NCBI RefSeq assembly: GCF_000223215.1
Contig: NC_017243.1
Coordinates: 62,001 to 126,000, forward strand
DNA length: 64,000 bases
Reading direction: 5' to 3'
From: Brachyspira intermedia PWS/A
Lineage (GTDB): Bacteria; Spirochaetota; Brachyspiria; Brachyspirales; Brachyspiraceae
The position numbers and the translations under genes were made by a program. Of the stretch, positions 53,804 through 62,009 are shown piece by piece (within the stretch, counting starts at the first letter, position 1; each line of letters starts with the position of its first letter). Under the pieces are notes generated by a model. It searched no databases, was not told the origin of the DNA, and saw only the letters and a program-made list of their open reading frames with translations.

Positions 53804-54775
53804 TTAAACATTATAGTTTATACCTTGAATTATATTTTTTTCTTTCATTCTTTTTGTTATCAGATTTATTATTTCGCCTTTTGATTTAGTCCATTTAGGA
53901 GCTATTAAACTATCTCCCAAACTATCGCCCATTAATCGTGCTATTATAATATCTGATCTTGTAAAAGAAATTGCATCACTCATCAAATCTATATAAAAAT
54001 CTTCATCTAAAGTAGGAAAATGATAATCTCTATATATATTTTCAAAATAAGAACCTTTTACTATATCAAGCTGATGGAATTTTACAGCATCAATTTTTAA
54101 AGCCGATACATCTTTAACAGTTTTTATCATATCATCTCTGCTTTCCAATTCTATTATTTTTTTGTTATCATCATTAATTTTTTTAGGCAGTCCGAATATT
54201 ATATGAGTGCATATTATTATATTACTATAATTTGTTTTTATATGATTTACCATTTCAGCAAATGATTTATAATCATGACCTCTATTGATGAATTTTGAAG
54301 TTTCATCATTAGAAGATTGAAGTCCCATTTCAAGCCAAATTTCTTTACCAGATGAGTAAGATAAATCACTAAGTTCTTTCAGTACATCATCTTCAAGCAT
54401 ATCGCTTCTAGCACCAAACATTAGTCCAACGCATTCATCAAAATGCACCAATTTATTAGCATATTTCAAAGATTCTTTTGATGCCAATTGGGACAATGGT
54501 GTACCTAGCTGAAAATATCCGTAGAATTTTTGATATCTTCCTCTATAATTTTTTAATCCGTTAATCCATTGATTATTTATATCTTCTTCTGCTACATAAG
54601 GAGGTTTATAGCTATTTAAATTACAGAATCTGCACCCTCCATCATTAGCTTTATGAGCACATCCGAAATCTGTATCTATAGAAATTTTTCCTACTTTAAC
54701 TCCGAATTTATTTTTAACATAATCAGAAAATGAATAATAGTTTTTATTGTTTTGTATGTTATTTTTATTTTGCAT
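53804..54775 (-). CDS. Radical SAM protein, TIGR01212/YhcC type
   Basis: A 323-residue protein. The cluster motif is FGCAHKANDGGCRFCN (residues ~38-53), a C-x(8)-C-x2-C pattern typical of the YhcC/TIGR01212 subfamily, followed by YFQLGTPLSQLASKESLKYA, LEMGLQSSNDETSKFINRGH (Elp3-like core) and IICTHIIFGLP. It binds a 4Fe-4S cluster and generates a radical from SAM; the substrate is not known to me. Its 3' end meets the terminator of the orphan B12 riboswitch. Confidence 0.88.
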   Translation of the reverse strand: MQNKNNIQNNKNYYSFSDYVKNKFGVKVGKISIDTDFGCAHKANDGGCRFCNLNSYKPPYVAEEDINNQWINGLKNYRGRYQKFYGYFQLGTPLSQLASKESLKYANKLVHFDECVGLMFGARSDMLEDDVLKELSDLSYSSGKEIWLEMGLQSSNDETSKFINRGHDYKSFAEMVNHIKTNYSNIIICTHIIFGLPKKINDDNKKIIELESRDDMIKTVKDVSALKIDAVKFHQLDIVKGSYFENIYRDYHFPTLDEDFYIDLMSDAISFTRSDIIIARLMGDSLGDSLIAPKWTKSKGEIINLITKRMKEKNIIQGINYNV

Positions 54776-54837
54776 ATTAGTATCAGTATATCATAAAATA
54801 AAATTTTTAAAACTATTTGTATTGCTTATAATTTTAA

Positions 54838-55268
54838 TTAACGCACGGTTAGCAATACTTTATTTATAATTTAAATTTTAATTCATATTTAGTTTTATTT
54901 TTTAATCAGCTTACCGTGCGGTGAATACGTTTTAAATTTAAAAAAATCTTGGGTGGGCAGCTATAATAACAGTATATATTTTAAAAGAATAATAGTATAG
55001 AAATCACATAATAATATTTAAAAGAAATAGGGTGGGCAAGTGTAATTAAATTTTAAAACTTTTATTACATTCCCCGCCCTTTATTCTTTATAACGAACTT
55101 TTGAATTTTTAATATTAACTATATTTATAACCTATTAAAAAATTTAAGAACCCTCCCAAGCGTTATTTAAATTTAAAATTTATACACCGCACGCAGAGTA
55201 AAGTTAAAAATATATGTTAATTATAAATTGTAATTTAAATGATAAATAAAAATTCATTCAGCGTGCGT
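54838..55268. repeat. Long dispersed palindromic repeat, copy 3
   Basis: Ends AACGCACGG and GCGTGCGTT. Contains ACCGTGCGG, CTTGGGTGGGC, GGGTGGGCAAGTGTAATTAA to CATTCCCCGCCC, CCCTCCCAAGCG and CGCACGC. From the central hairpin on it is very close to copy 4 (ATTCTTTATAACGAACTTTT is nearly shared). Confidence 0.85.
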
Positions 55269-55300
55269 TAATGAGATTTTAATTAATAATATATTTAACA

Positions 55301-55329
55301 TTGACAAAATAATATATTAAACATAAAAT
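55301..55329 (+). promoter_or_regulatory. Promoter of the Y-RNA-like transcript
   Basis: TTGACA (55301-55306), 17-base spacer, TAAAAT (55324-55329). The expected start at about 55336 is exactly where the first RNA's closing stem begins (AGATTC). Confidence 0.65.
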
Positions 55330-55335
55330 TAAAAC

Positions 55336-55399
55336 AGATTCTAACAGCAATATATTTAAGCCACAATCTGGATTAAAATGGAATCTAGTTTTTTATTTT
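55336..55399 (+). ncRNA. Y-RNA-like small RNA 1
   Basis: AGATTC (55336-55341) pairs with GAATCT (55381-55386), which is followed by AGTTTTTTATTTT, so the 5' and 3' ends close a stem with a U-rich tail as in Y RNAs. The interior has CTAACAGCAATATATTT, shared with RNA 2 (GAACAGCAATTTATTT). It lies directly upstream, on the same strand, of a TROVE-type gene. The family call is inference. Confidence 0.55.
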
Positions 55400-55413
55400 G
55401 CAATAATATTTTT

Positions 55414-55502
55414 TAGACACGAACAGCAATTTATTTTCTGGTAGTAAGAAGGTTCAACTCCTTTAGCCATTTTTAATGGTATATATCGTGTCTAGTTTTT
55501 TT
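55414..55502 (+). ncRNA. Y-RNA-like small RNA 2 with tRNA-like T-arm
   Basis: TAGACACGA (55414-55422) and TCGTGTCTA (55486-55494) form a perfect nine-pair closing stem followed by GTTTTTTT. Inside is a T-arm: GAAGG-TTCAACT-CCTTT (five pairs, seven-base loop fitting TTCRANY), a hairpin CCAT/ATGG and a CTGGTAGT D-loop-like segment. Bacterial Y RNAs (YrlA type) have a tRNA-like module of this kind and are bound by the Ro60 homologue encoded next to them; the gene at 55576 is such a protein. It is not a tRNA: there is no acceptor stem or CCA. Confidence 0.65.
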
Positions 55503-55503
55503 A

Positions 55504-55545
55504 TTCTATGCTTATTTATTTAATAGGCATAGAATATTTTTTATT
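55504..55545 (+). terminator. Terminator between Y-RNA-like genes and the TROVE gene
   Basis: ATTCTATGC and GCATAGAAT form a nine-pair stem around TTATTTATTTAATAG, followed by ATTTTTTATT. It would separate the small RNAs from the downstream gene unless read through. Confidence 0.65.
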
Positions 55546-55575
55546 ATAGAACTTTCATTATAGGAGAATTATTTT

Positions 55576-57075
55576 ATGTCTTTTTTAGATTTGCTTAAAA
55601 ATTCTTTTAATAAAACTTATACACAGAATTTTGCTGATACTAATATTTCATCATTAAGCGGAGTATTAGATTTATTTGCAACTATGGGAGCAAGCAGATT
55701 AAAAAAAGATGATGAATTATTAAAATATTTTATAGATGCATGGAGAGAAAGTCCTGAACTTACAGCTAAGTGCATGATGTATTTAAGAGATATAAGAAAA
55801 GGCATTGGAGAGAGAGAAGTTTTTAGAAAATATATTAATATTATGATTAAACAAAATCATACTCTCACTGCAATAGAAATTCTTAAAACTATACCAGAGC
55901 TTGGAAGATGGGACGATATTATTTATGTATGGTATGAGAATAGAGAAAATAAAAATATTTCTGACTTTACAAAAAATATAATATTAGATCAATTAGAAAA
56001 AGATAAAACAACTGATAATGTTTCGCTTCTTGCTAAATGGCTTCCTAGTGAAAATACTTCATCAAAAAATACAAGAAACATTGCAAGAGAATTAATAAAA
56101 CTTTTAAATATAAACACTAAAGAATATAGAAAAATTTTATCTGCTTTAAGAAAGAAAATAAAAATAATAGAAAATAATTTAAGAGAAAAAGATTATACAT
56201 TTAATTATTCTTCAGTTCCTTCGCTTGCTATTAGAAAATACTCAAAAGCATTTATTAGAAATGATGAAGAGAGATACAAACAATTTTTTGAAGATGTAAA
56301 GTCAGGAAAAGTAAAATTAAATACAAGCGTATTAACTCCATTTGATGTTATAAGAGAGATTTTAGACTGTGATAAAGAAGATATAAAATCAAGAAGAGAA
56401 GAATTTGATTTAACTTGGAAAAATCTTCCAAACATTTTTGGAGATAATAATTTAAATGCAATAGTGGCATGCGATGTATCTGGAAGTATGGGAATGTATT
56501 CAAATGGTGAGCCTTTAATATGTTCTGTAGCTTTGGGAATATATATAGCACAATTAAATAAGTCTGCATTTCATAATCATTTTATAGATTTCTGCGGCAA
56601 TTCTAAAATGCATGACATATCAAATATAAATAATATTGTTGATATAGTTAATTATGTTTTAAGGTCATCTATTGATATGAGTACGAATATAGATTCAGTA
56701 TTTAAAGCATTACTTGATACTGCTGTAAAAAATCATGTACCGCAGGAAGAACTTCCTAAATATATAATAATAATTTCTGATATGGAATTTAATCAATGTG
56801 AAATGCAAAATAAAACTAACTTTGAATATTGGAAAGAAATATTTAATAAAAATAATTATAAACTTCCTACTATAATTTTCTGGAATGTAAACTCATTAAG
56901 CATAATAATACCTGCTTTAAAAAATGATGATGTATTATTTGTTTCTGGAAGAAGTCAGAATGTTATAAAAAATATAATCAATATAGACAAATACGATTTA
57001 ACAAATCAAGATGAAATATCAATGCTTTTAATACTTGATACTTTGAAAGATTATAGTATAGATATAAAGGATTGA
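55576..57075 (+). CDS. TROVE/Ro60-like RNA-binding protein with vWA domain (DUF2828-type)
   Basis: A 499-residue protein. Residues 1-290 form a helical RNA-binding ring domain with landmarks MMYLRDIRKGIGEREVFRKY, LAKWLPSENTSSKN, YRKILSALRKKIKIIENNLR and VPSLAIRKYSKAFIRND, close to the DUF2828/TROVE group. The vWA domain follows with the metal site ACDVSGSMGMYSNG (DxSxS) and IIISDMEFNQCEMQ. Ro60 proteins bind Y RNAs and misfolded RNAs and help RNA quality control under stress. Two Y-RNA-like genes lie directly upstream. AGGAG precedes the start. Confidence 0.85.
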   Translation: MSFLDLLKNSFNKTYTQNFADTNISSLSGVLDLFATMGASRLKKDDELLKYFIDAWRESPELTAKCMMYLRDIRKGIGEREVFRKYINIMIKQNHTLTAIEILKTIPELGRWDDIIYVWYENRENKNISDFTKNIILDQLEKDKTTDNVSLLAKWLPSENTSSKNTRNIARELIKLLNINTKEYRKILSALRKKIKIIENNLREKDYTFNYSSVPSLAIRKYSKAFIRNDEERYKQFFEDVKSGKVKLNTSVLTPFDVIREILDCDKEDIKSRREEFDLTWKNLPNIFGDNNLNAIVACDVSGSMGMYSNGEPLICSVALGIYIAQLNKSAFHNHFIDFCGNSKMHDISNINNIVDIVNYVLRSSIDMSTNIDSVFKALLDTAVKNHVPQEELPKYIIIISDMEFNQCEMQNKTNFEYWKEIFNKNNYKLPTIIFWNVNSLSIIIPALKNDDVLFVSGRSQNVIKNIINIDKYDLTNQDEISMLLILDTLKDYSIDIKD

Positions 57076-57088
57076 GATAATTTTATTT

Positions 57089-57586
57089 AACGCACGGTTA
57101 ATAATACTTTATTTTTTAATACTTTATGCGTGCGATGAATATACTATAAAATTAAATAATGTTTGGGTGGGTGTTAATATATTCTAATTGGGTAATAAAG
57201 AAATAATAACTTTATATTGCAGATTTAAATTATAAACTTATAGGGTGGGCAAATGTAATTAAGCTTTAAAACTTTTATTACATTCCCCGCCCTTTATTTT
57301 TTATAACGAACTTTTGAATTTTTAATATTAACTATATTTATAACTTATTTAGAAATTTCAGCACCCGTACAAGCGTTTATTAAATTTAAAATCTGTTTGA
57401 ACTAAAATGCATTATCCCGAACGTACATTGTACTTCTGTAAGAAAAAGCATTACCATACGGCTAGTACCACGTCCAAGTTTTTATAAGATTTTAAAATTA
57501 TTTAACGCACGATGAATAGTTTTATTTTTTATAGATTTGATTGTGTTGAAAATAAATTTGTTTTTTTATTTTTCTTACCGTGCGTA
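57089..57586. repeat. Long dispersed palindromic repeat, copy 4 (with ~80-bp insertion)
   Basis: Ends AACGCACGG and ACCGTGCGT. Contains GCGTGCGATGAATATA, GTTTGGGTGGGTG, GGGTGGGCAAATGTAATTAA to CATTCCCCGCCC and CACCCGTACAAGCG. An extra segment at about 57393-57475 includes the palindrome CGTACATTGTACTTC and ACGGCTAGTACCACG, which recurs in the partial copy at 48086. Confidence 0.8.
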
Positions 57587-57680
57587 TTTCAAATTGAGTC
57601 CATTACTAATTAAATAAAAACTTATAATCACTTATATTTTTTATTATTAATATAAATATTAATTTTTAAGGTTTTTATTT

Positions 57681-58904
57681 ATGCAAAATATAGAAAATAA
57701 ACAGTCTAAAATAGAAAAAATTATTGAAGAATATGATAATAAATTGAAAGATAAAAACAGAGAGATAGAAAAATTAAATGATGAATTAAACAGAGTATCA
57801 ACTAATAATTATAATTCAGGCATTCCAAATGTTATATCAAATAGGGGAGATGAAAGCGATGATTTTTCATTTCCTCATAAATGGGCATTAACTTGCAAAA
57901 GAATGGAGAACTCTATTTATCTTGAGCCTATACTTCAGTTTTATAGAGGAGTTTTCAATTCTTTTAATTATTTTTTGGAAAGGCCAAAAGAATGCGAAGA
58001 TAATGAAAAAGTAAATAATGCATATAATTTTTTTATAAGCCAATTTGAAAGAGCAGGCGGACTTAAAAACTTAATAGTTAATGTTTCTTATAATGCATTA
58101 GTTTACGGCTTTTGTTTTTTTACTCCTAAATTAGAAGTCTTGCCTGCTAGGGCTTATGGATTTAAAGGAAGACTTGACGGTTTAAAAGGATTTAAATATT
58201 ATGATCCTTCTTCAATATACAGATTTAATTTTGATGAGCATGACAGCGATGAAATAAAAAGTATAAGCATTATAAAAAGACATAAAGAAATTTTTAATGG
58301 TTCTTATGATGAAGCTAGTATTATAGATATAGATTTTGATTTAGCTTTAGCAGGTTATGCAAGCTATGGGAGTATTGAAGGTGATATTATAGGAAAGCCA
58401 TTTTTATACAGTGCATATTCACTTTGGCAGATTTTAGAATCTATGGATAATAGTTTCAACCGTAATTTAAAAAATATAGGAGAGCATAGTTTTAATTTTA
58501 TAGCAAACACTGAACTTAATGATTCGAAGCGTAAGGAGGCAGAACGTGAGATAAGAAATTTTATAAATAACGGCGGCGGAATTTTTATTTCCAAATATGG
58601 TAAAATAGAAAAAATAGAAAGTATTGATGCTAATGAATGGTATAATTTTAGAGACAGCATGCTTTCAGCCTTATTCAAAAATAAAGGTGTAGATATTAAA
58701 GCACTTGGTCTGAACAAAGGAGCTACTAAATCATTAGCTGAACTTACTCAAGACAATGCCCTTCTTATGGCAAGCGATATTGTTTCAGGTATAATCAATT
58801 ATATAAATAATAGTTTTATAAAAAGATATTTTGATTTGAATTTCAAAAGTTTAAGACTGTCAGGACAATGCGATTATTTCAGGATTTCTCATTCATTAGA
58901 ATAA
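57681..58904 (+). CDS. Portal-like protein of a VSH-1-type head cluster (possible Hvp45)
   Basis: A 407-residue (~47 kDa) protein with AAGG before the start. N-terminal coiled coil (IEKIIEEYDNKLKDKNREIE), then a portal-like core: ILQFYRGVFNSFNYFLERPK, SYNALVYGFCFFTPKLEVLP, NRNLKNIGEHSFNFIANTEL and LAELTQDNALLMASDIVSGI. It lies before a protease/scaffold and capsid gene. In the Brachyspira gene transfer agent VSH-1 a ~45 kDa head protein (Hvp45) is encoded ahead of the capsid; the correspondence is from size and order. Confidence 0.65.
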   Translation: MQNIENKQSKIEKIIEEYDNKLKDKNREIEKLNDELNRVSTNNYNSGIPNVISNRGDESDDFSFPHKWALTCKRMENSIYLEPILQFYRGVFNSFNYFLERPKECEDNEKVNNAYNFFISQFERAGGLKNLIVNVSYNALVYGFCFFTPKLEVLPARAYGFKGRLDGLKGFKYYDPSSIYRFNFDEHDSDEIKSISIIKRHKEIFNGSYDEASIIDIDFDLALAGYASYGSIEGDIIGKPFLYSAYSLWQILESMDNSFNRNLKNIGEHSFNFIANTELNDSKRKEAEREIRNFINNGGGIFISKYGKIEKIESIDANEWYNFRDSMLSALFKNKGVDIKALGLNKGATKSLAELTQDNALLMASDIVSGIINYINNSFIKRYFDLNFKSLRLSGQCDYFRISHSLE

Positions 58905-58970
58905 AAATGATTAATTTATTAAATATATACTTAATTTATAACAAACATTGACTTTTATATTCATATACAG

Positions 58971-58998
58971 TTGTCAATTATTTCAAGTTGTATATACT
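58971..58998 (+). promoter_or_regulatory. Promoter of the ImmA/IrrE cassette
   Basis: TTGTCA (58971-58976), 16-base spacer, TATACT (58993-58998), followed 75 bases later by GGAGG and the start at 59073. It gives the cassette its own transcription inside the head cluster. Confidence 0.55.
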
Positions 58999-59072
58999 AT
59001 ATTTGTAAACAAAATATTTACATTTTTTGTAACATTTTATGGGAGTTAGAAAATTATTTTTTGGAGGTATTT

Positions 59073-59315
59073 ATGGCAGTTAAACTTTTCAGTAAAGAAG
59101 AATTGCAAAAATGCACTACAGAAAAAGAAGTAGAGGCATATTTTGATTCTTTGGGTATAGAAAAAAATGATTATGAAACAAAAATAGATGCTCTTACAAA
59201 AGCATGTAATTCTAAAGCTATAAAGTATTTTGGTAATATATCATTAGAAAAAAAATATAATGATATATTAGTAATGTTTTTAGATGAAGATGTTAGAATG
59301 TACAGAGGGTTTTAA
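59073..59315 (+). CDS. Small protein paired with an ImmA/IrrE-type peptidase
   Basis: The start at ATG 59073 is fixed by GGAGG eight bases upstream; a longer frame to 58971 is not supported. The 80-residue product (AVKLFSKEELQKCTTEKEVE ... LVMFLDEDVRMYRGF) is helical and acidic at the end. Not recognised. Its stop is five bases before the next gene, so the two form one operon, perhaps a toxin-antitoxin-like or regulator/peptidase pair. This pairing is inference. Confidence 0.6.
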   Translation: MAVKLFSKEELQKCTTEKEVEAYFDSLGIEKNDYETKIDALTKACNSKAIKYFGNISLEKKYNDILVMFLDEDVRMYRGF

Positions 59316-59320
59316 TAAAA

Positions 59321-59947
59321 ATGTCAAAATTGGGATTGAAAAATATTGCTGATATATGCGGATATACTAGCATTGCCAAACATCATAAATTATTAGATGA
59401 TTTAGAATCTAATGTTATGGATAATTTGATTCTTAAATATATAGAAAAATCTTTATTATCACATTGGAAAAGTGCTATTGAAAATATTATATTGCAAAAT
59501 AGACAATCTGATTTTAGAGAACATTTGAAAGAAAAAGAAAAACAAGGTGATATAATAAACAATAGAGATTTTAGAATATTAAATATAGCTTTATATAAAA
59601 TTTTTATAAAAGAAAAGGAGATTAGCAGTTATGGTTTTTTATCTCCAGATGAAGAACCTTATGTAGATATAATCATCATAAATAAAAATATGACAATTCC
59701 TGAAAAAAGATGTGTTGTAGCACATGAATTAGCTCATATTATAGTTGAAAGAATATTAAAAGAGAAAAATGTAGGTATAAATTGGGATATTGTAAATGAA
59801 GAGGAATTGATGGATGCTATAATGTGTTATATATTATATGATAAATCAAATTTCTATAAAGATGATAAATTAAGAAACTTTATAGTCGATGGAGTTTCAG
59901 AATTTAAGGAATTAAGAGAATCTATAATCGATAAATATGGTAATTAA
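59321..59947 (+). CDS. ImmA/IrrE-type metallopeptidase domain protein
   Basis: A 208-residue protein. The C-terminal half has CVVAHELAHIIVERIL (HExxH zinc site), the usual motif of ImmA/IrrE peptidases, which cleave phage-type repressors; NEEELMDAIMCYILY follows and might supply the third metal ligand. The N-terminal half is helical without a helix-turn-helix. It ends before a terminator (59971-60003). An ImmA-type enzyme inside a gene-transfer-agent head cluster could control its expression or be cargo. Confidence 0.7.
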   Translation: MSKLGLKNIADICGYTSIAKHHKLLDDLESNVMDNLILKYIEKSLLSHWKSAIENIILQNRQSDFREHLKEKEKQGDIINNRDFRILNIALYKIFIKEKEISSYGFLSPDEEPYVDIIIINKNMTIPEKRCVVAHELAHIIVERILKEKNVGINWDIVNEEELMDAIMCYILYDKSNFYKDDKLRNFIVDGVSEFKELRESIIDKYGN

Positions 59948-59970
59948 TTAAAACAATAATAATTAAAATA

Positions 59971-60003
59971 AAAGGCTTGGTATTAATTTACTGAGCCTTT
60001 TTT
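59971..60003 (+). terminator. Terminator of the ImmA/IrrE cassette
   Basis: AAAGGCT (59971-59977) and AGCCTTT (59994-60000) with TTTTATTTT after it. It closes the cassette that begins with the promoter at 58971. Confidence 0.7.
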
Positions 60004-60107
60004 ATTTTGCAAGAACTTATAATCACTTATATTTTTTGATATAGGTATAGAGATAATAAATAATCTATTCTTGATTAGAACATTAAATAAAATAATGATT
60101 AGTATTA

Positions 60108-60172
60108 AACCGCACATATTTTTGGATTTGTATAATAATAACTATTACCGTGCGGGATGCCAGTACGGCGAG
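60108..60172. repeat. Relic of the long dispersed repeat
   Basis: AACCGCACAT at 60108 and TACCGTGCGGGATGCC near 60147-60162 resemble the end hairpins of the full copies; the central part is absent. No gene lies in 59948-60242. Confidence 0.4.
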
Positions 60173-60242
60173 TACTTTTTTGCTATAGATATAGAGATAA
60201 TTAAAAATCATTTCAATATAATTAATATTTTAAGGAGATAAA

Positions 60243-61196
60243 ATGATTAAAAAGAAATACAAAATTTTAGGAGATAGTTTCAAGCAGTATATACCGCTTT
60301 CAAAAAATACTTTTGCTGAAACTAAAACTAATAAAATCACAGAGAAAAATATTGATGAGTTAATTAAATCATTTGAAAAAAGCAGAATAGAAATATTTGT
60401 CTATAAGGGACATAAAGAAGATGAAGAAAGGGAAGCTATTGGAAAAGTTGTAAGTTTAGAAAAAGATAATGAGTATGTCGGACTTTATGCGGTTATAGAA
60501 TGGTTTGATGACAGCATAACAGAGAAAAAATCTTTTTATCCTTCTATTGAGATGGTTGGAAAAAAATCTTATGAAGATGAAAATTTTATTTACTGGGAAA
60601 ATTGCGAAATCAAAGCTGTTGCTGCTGTGGAATATCCTGCTAGCCGTAATGTTGATTTGCTTTGTGCTAGTGCAATTATCAGTAATGAAGAAAATATTAA
60701 TGGAGAGTATATGCAAAAATTAAAAAATGTATTAGAAAAATTAATTAGCGAAGAAAAAGAAATTCAAAAAGAAGCAAGAGATGAGTTTGTTTATTTGTTT
60801 AGAAATGATGAAGAAATTCAAAATATTATTATTGATATGATAGTGAAGAAATTAAAAGAAGATAATTCAAAAGAAAATAATAAAGATAAATCAAACAAAG
60901 ATTTAAATAATTTAGACAATAGTAATAAAGAATTAAATCTATCAGCTATAACTTACGGAGATTGGTGCAATGAATATGCAGAGAGTCAGAATGCAGTAAG
61001 ATGTTCTTCAAAATCAGAAAGCTCTACATTTATAAAGGCAAGAAAACTTTTCAAAGCAGGATTAAGCAAAGAAGAAATAATGTCAATAGTAAGAAATGAT
61101 TTAGTACCTATAGGAGTAGGAGGCGGAGAGAAGATTAACTTATCAGCATTAAGCGAAGAAAACAAATACAGCGAGATAGCAAAACTATTTAAATGA
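60243..61196 (+). CDS. Head maturation protease/scaffold of the VSH-1-like cluster
   Basis: A 317-residue protein. The N-terminal ~150 residues follow the plan of capsid proteases of the Mu gpI group: IEIFVYKGHKEDEEREAIGK, LYAVIEWFDDSITEKKSFYP and EIKAVAAVEYPASRNVDLLC (compare DENHRIDY...ALVEWT...YISPVY in the Mu-like gene at 17377). The C-terminal half is a charged coiled coil ending in LSALSEENKYSEIAKLFK, scaffold-like. It precedes a decoration-like and a capsid gene. AAGGAG lies before the start. Confidence 0.62.
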   Translation: MIKKKYKILGDSFKQYIPLSKNTFAETKTNKITEKNIDELIKSFEKSRIEIFVYKGHKEDEEREAIGKVVSLEKDNEYVGLYAVIEWFDDSITEKKSFYPSIEMVGKKSYEDENFIYWENCEIKAVAAVEYPASRNVDLLCASAIISNEENINGEYMQKLKNVLEKLISEEKEIQKEARDEFVYLFRNDEEIQNIIIDMIVKKLKEDNSKENNKDKSNKDLNNLDNSNKELNLSAITYGDWCNEYAESQNAVRCSSKSESSTFIKARKLFKAGLSKEEIMSIVRNDLVPIGVGGGEKINLSALSEENKYSEIAKLFK

Positions 61197-61348
61197 TAAT
61201 TATAAAATTATATTCATTGAAAAACTATTGATATTAACTATACGAATTCATTTTTTGCTTCTTATTTGTAGGCTAGTTTTGTTTACTACAAATGAAATTT
61301 AAAAGCTAATTATAAAGTAAATTTATTATAAATAGTATTTGTTCAACT

Positions 61349-61386
61349 TTTTCCCGCCGCAAAAAGTTGCAAAAAGTGCAAGTATA
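61349..61386. repeat. Dispersed short repeat (GCCGC...AAAAAGTGC type)
   Basis: TTTTCCCGCCGCAAAAAG and AAAAAGTGCAAGTATAAAA also occur at 63183-63221; only the short centre (TTGC against AACC) differs. Confidence 0.6.
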
Positions 61387-61447
61387 AAATTGATAGATTA
61401 TAAAGTTTTTCAAATATAAAAATTATAATAAATTTAACGGAGTTCGA

Positions 61448-61816
61448 ATGGCACAAGGTTCTATAATAAAAGCTGGTATTAATAGTGATGAAGCTAATTT
61501 ACCAAAAAGAGGATTTCCTGTATCAATAAAAGATGATAATGGGAAAGGAGTTTTTTCACTTTATAGTGAAGGTTCAGTATTTATAGGAGTTGCTTTGGAA
61601 GATGCATTCTCTTATAAAGAATTCGGATTAAAGCCAAATGCAATATCAGTTTGCTATGATGGAATAGTAAATGCAGTTGTAGCTGAAAGTGTTATAGCTG
61701 GAGATATTGTAACAGCATCAGATAAAGGATTTAAAAAATCATTGGACGGACATGGAGTAGGAATAGTTATAAGAGGCGGAAGCAATTATGCAGAGATACT
61801 TTTAAAATCTGTATGA
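61448..61816 (+). CDS. Small head protein, DUF2190/decoration-like
   Basis: A 122-residue beta-rich, Gly/Ala/Val-rich protein: AQGSIIKAGINSDEANLPKR, VFIGVALEDAFSYKEFGLKP, AVVAESVIAGDIVTASDKGF and GVGIVIRGGSNYAEILL. The pattern of short strands with AGD-x-V is like DUF2190/capsid decoration proteins, often next to a capsid gene. Its start follows CGGAGTTCG. The 61197-61447 gap holds only AT-rich sequence and the repeat at 61349. Confidence 0.6.
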   Translation: MAQGSIIKAGINSDEANLPKRGFPVSIKDDNGKGVFSLYSEGSVFIGVALEDAFSYKEFGLKPNAISVCYDGIVNAVVAESVIAGDIVTASDKGFKKSLDGHGVGIVIRGGSNYAEILLKSV

Positions 61817-61928
61817 TGTGTATTTTAACTAAAGTTTCAAAAATATATCAAACATAAAAATTTTGAATATATTATTTTTGTAATAATCTTAAATATTTTA
61901 AGAATAATTTTTATTAGCAACAAAATAA

Positions 61929-61999
61929 AGTGAGCCGTAGCAGCCGGCAACTTTAGTTGCTGGCTAATATTAGCGAAGGCGAACTTAGTAATAATAGGA
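61929..61999 (+). promoter_or_regulatory. Tandem-GA leader element before the capsid gene
   Basis: GT-GA-GCC-GTA-GC, hairpin GCCGGCAAC/GTTGCTGGC, linker TAATATTA, then GC-GAA-GGC-GA-AC and TTAGTAATAATAGGAG. Outer GA/GA is kept; the inner motif is GTA/GAA, with the reverse arrangement (GAA/GTA) in the copy at 7064-7138. It shows that the family is not confined to the Mu-like prophage. The Shine-Dalgarno follows the element here. Confidence 0.75.
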
Positions 62000-62009
62000 G
62001 TTAATCAAG

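Noticed and set aside
55448-55464. T-arm GAAGG-TTCAACT-CCTTT as part of a tRNA gene
   Set aside because: No seven-pair acceptor stem, anticodon arm or CCA surrounds it; the closing stem is nine pairs with a T-run, which fits a Y RNA better.
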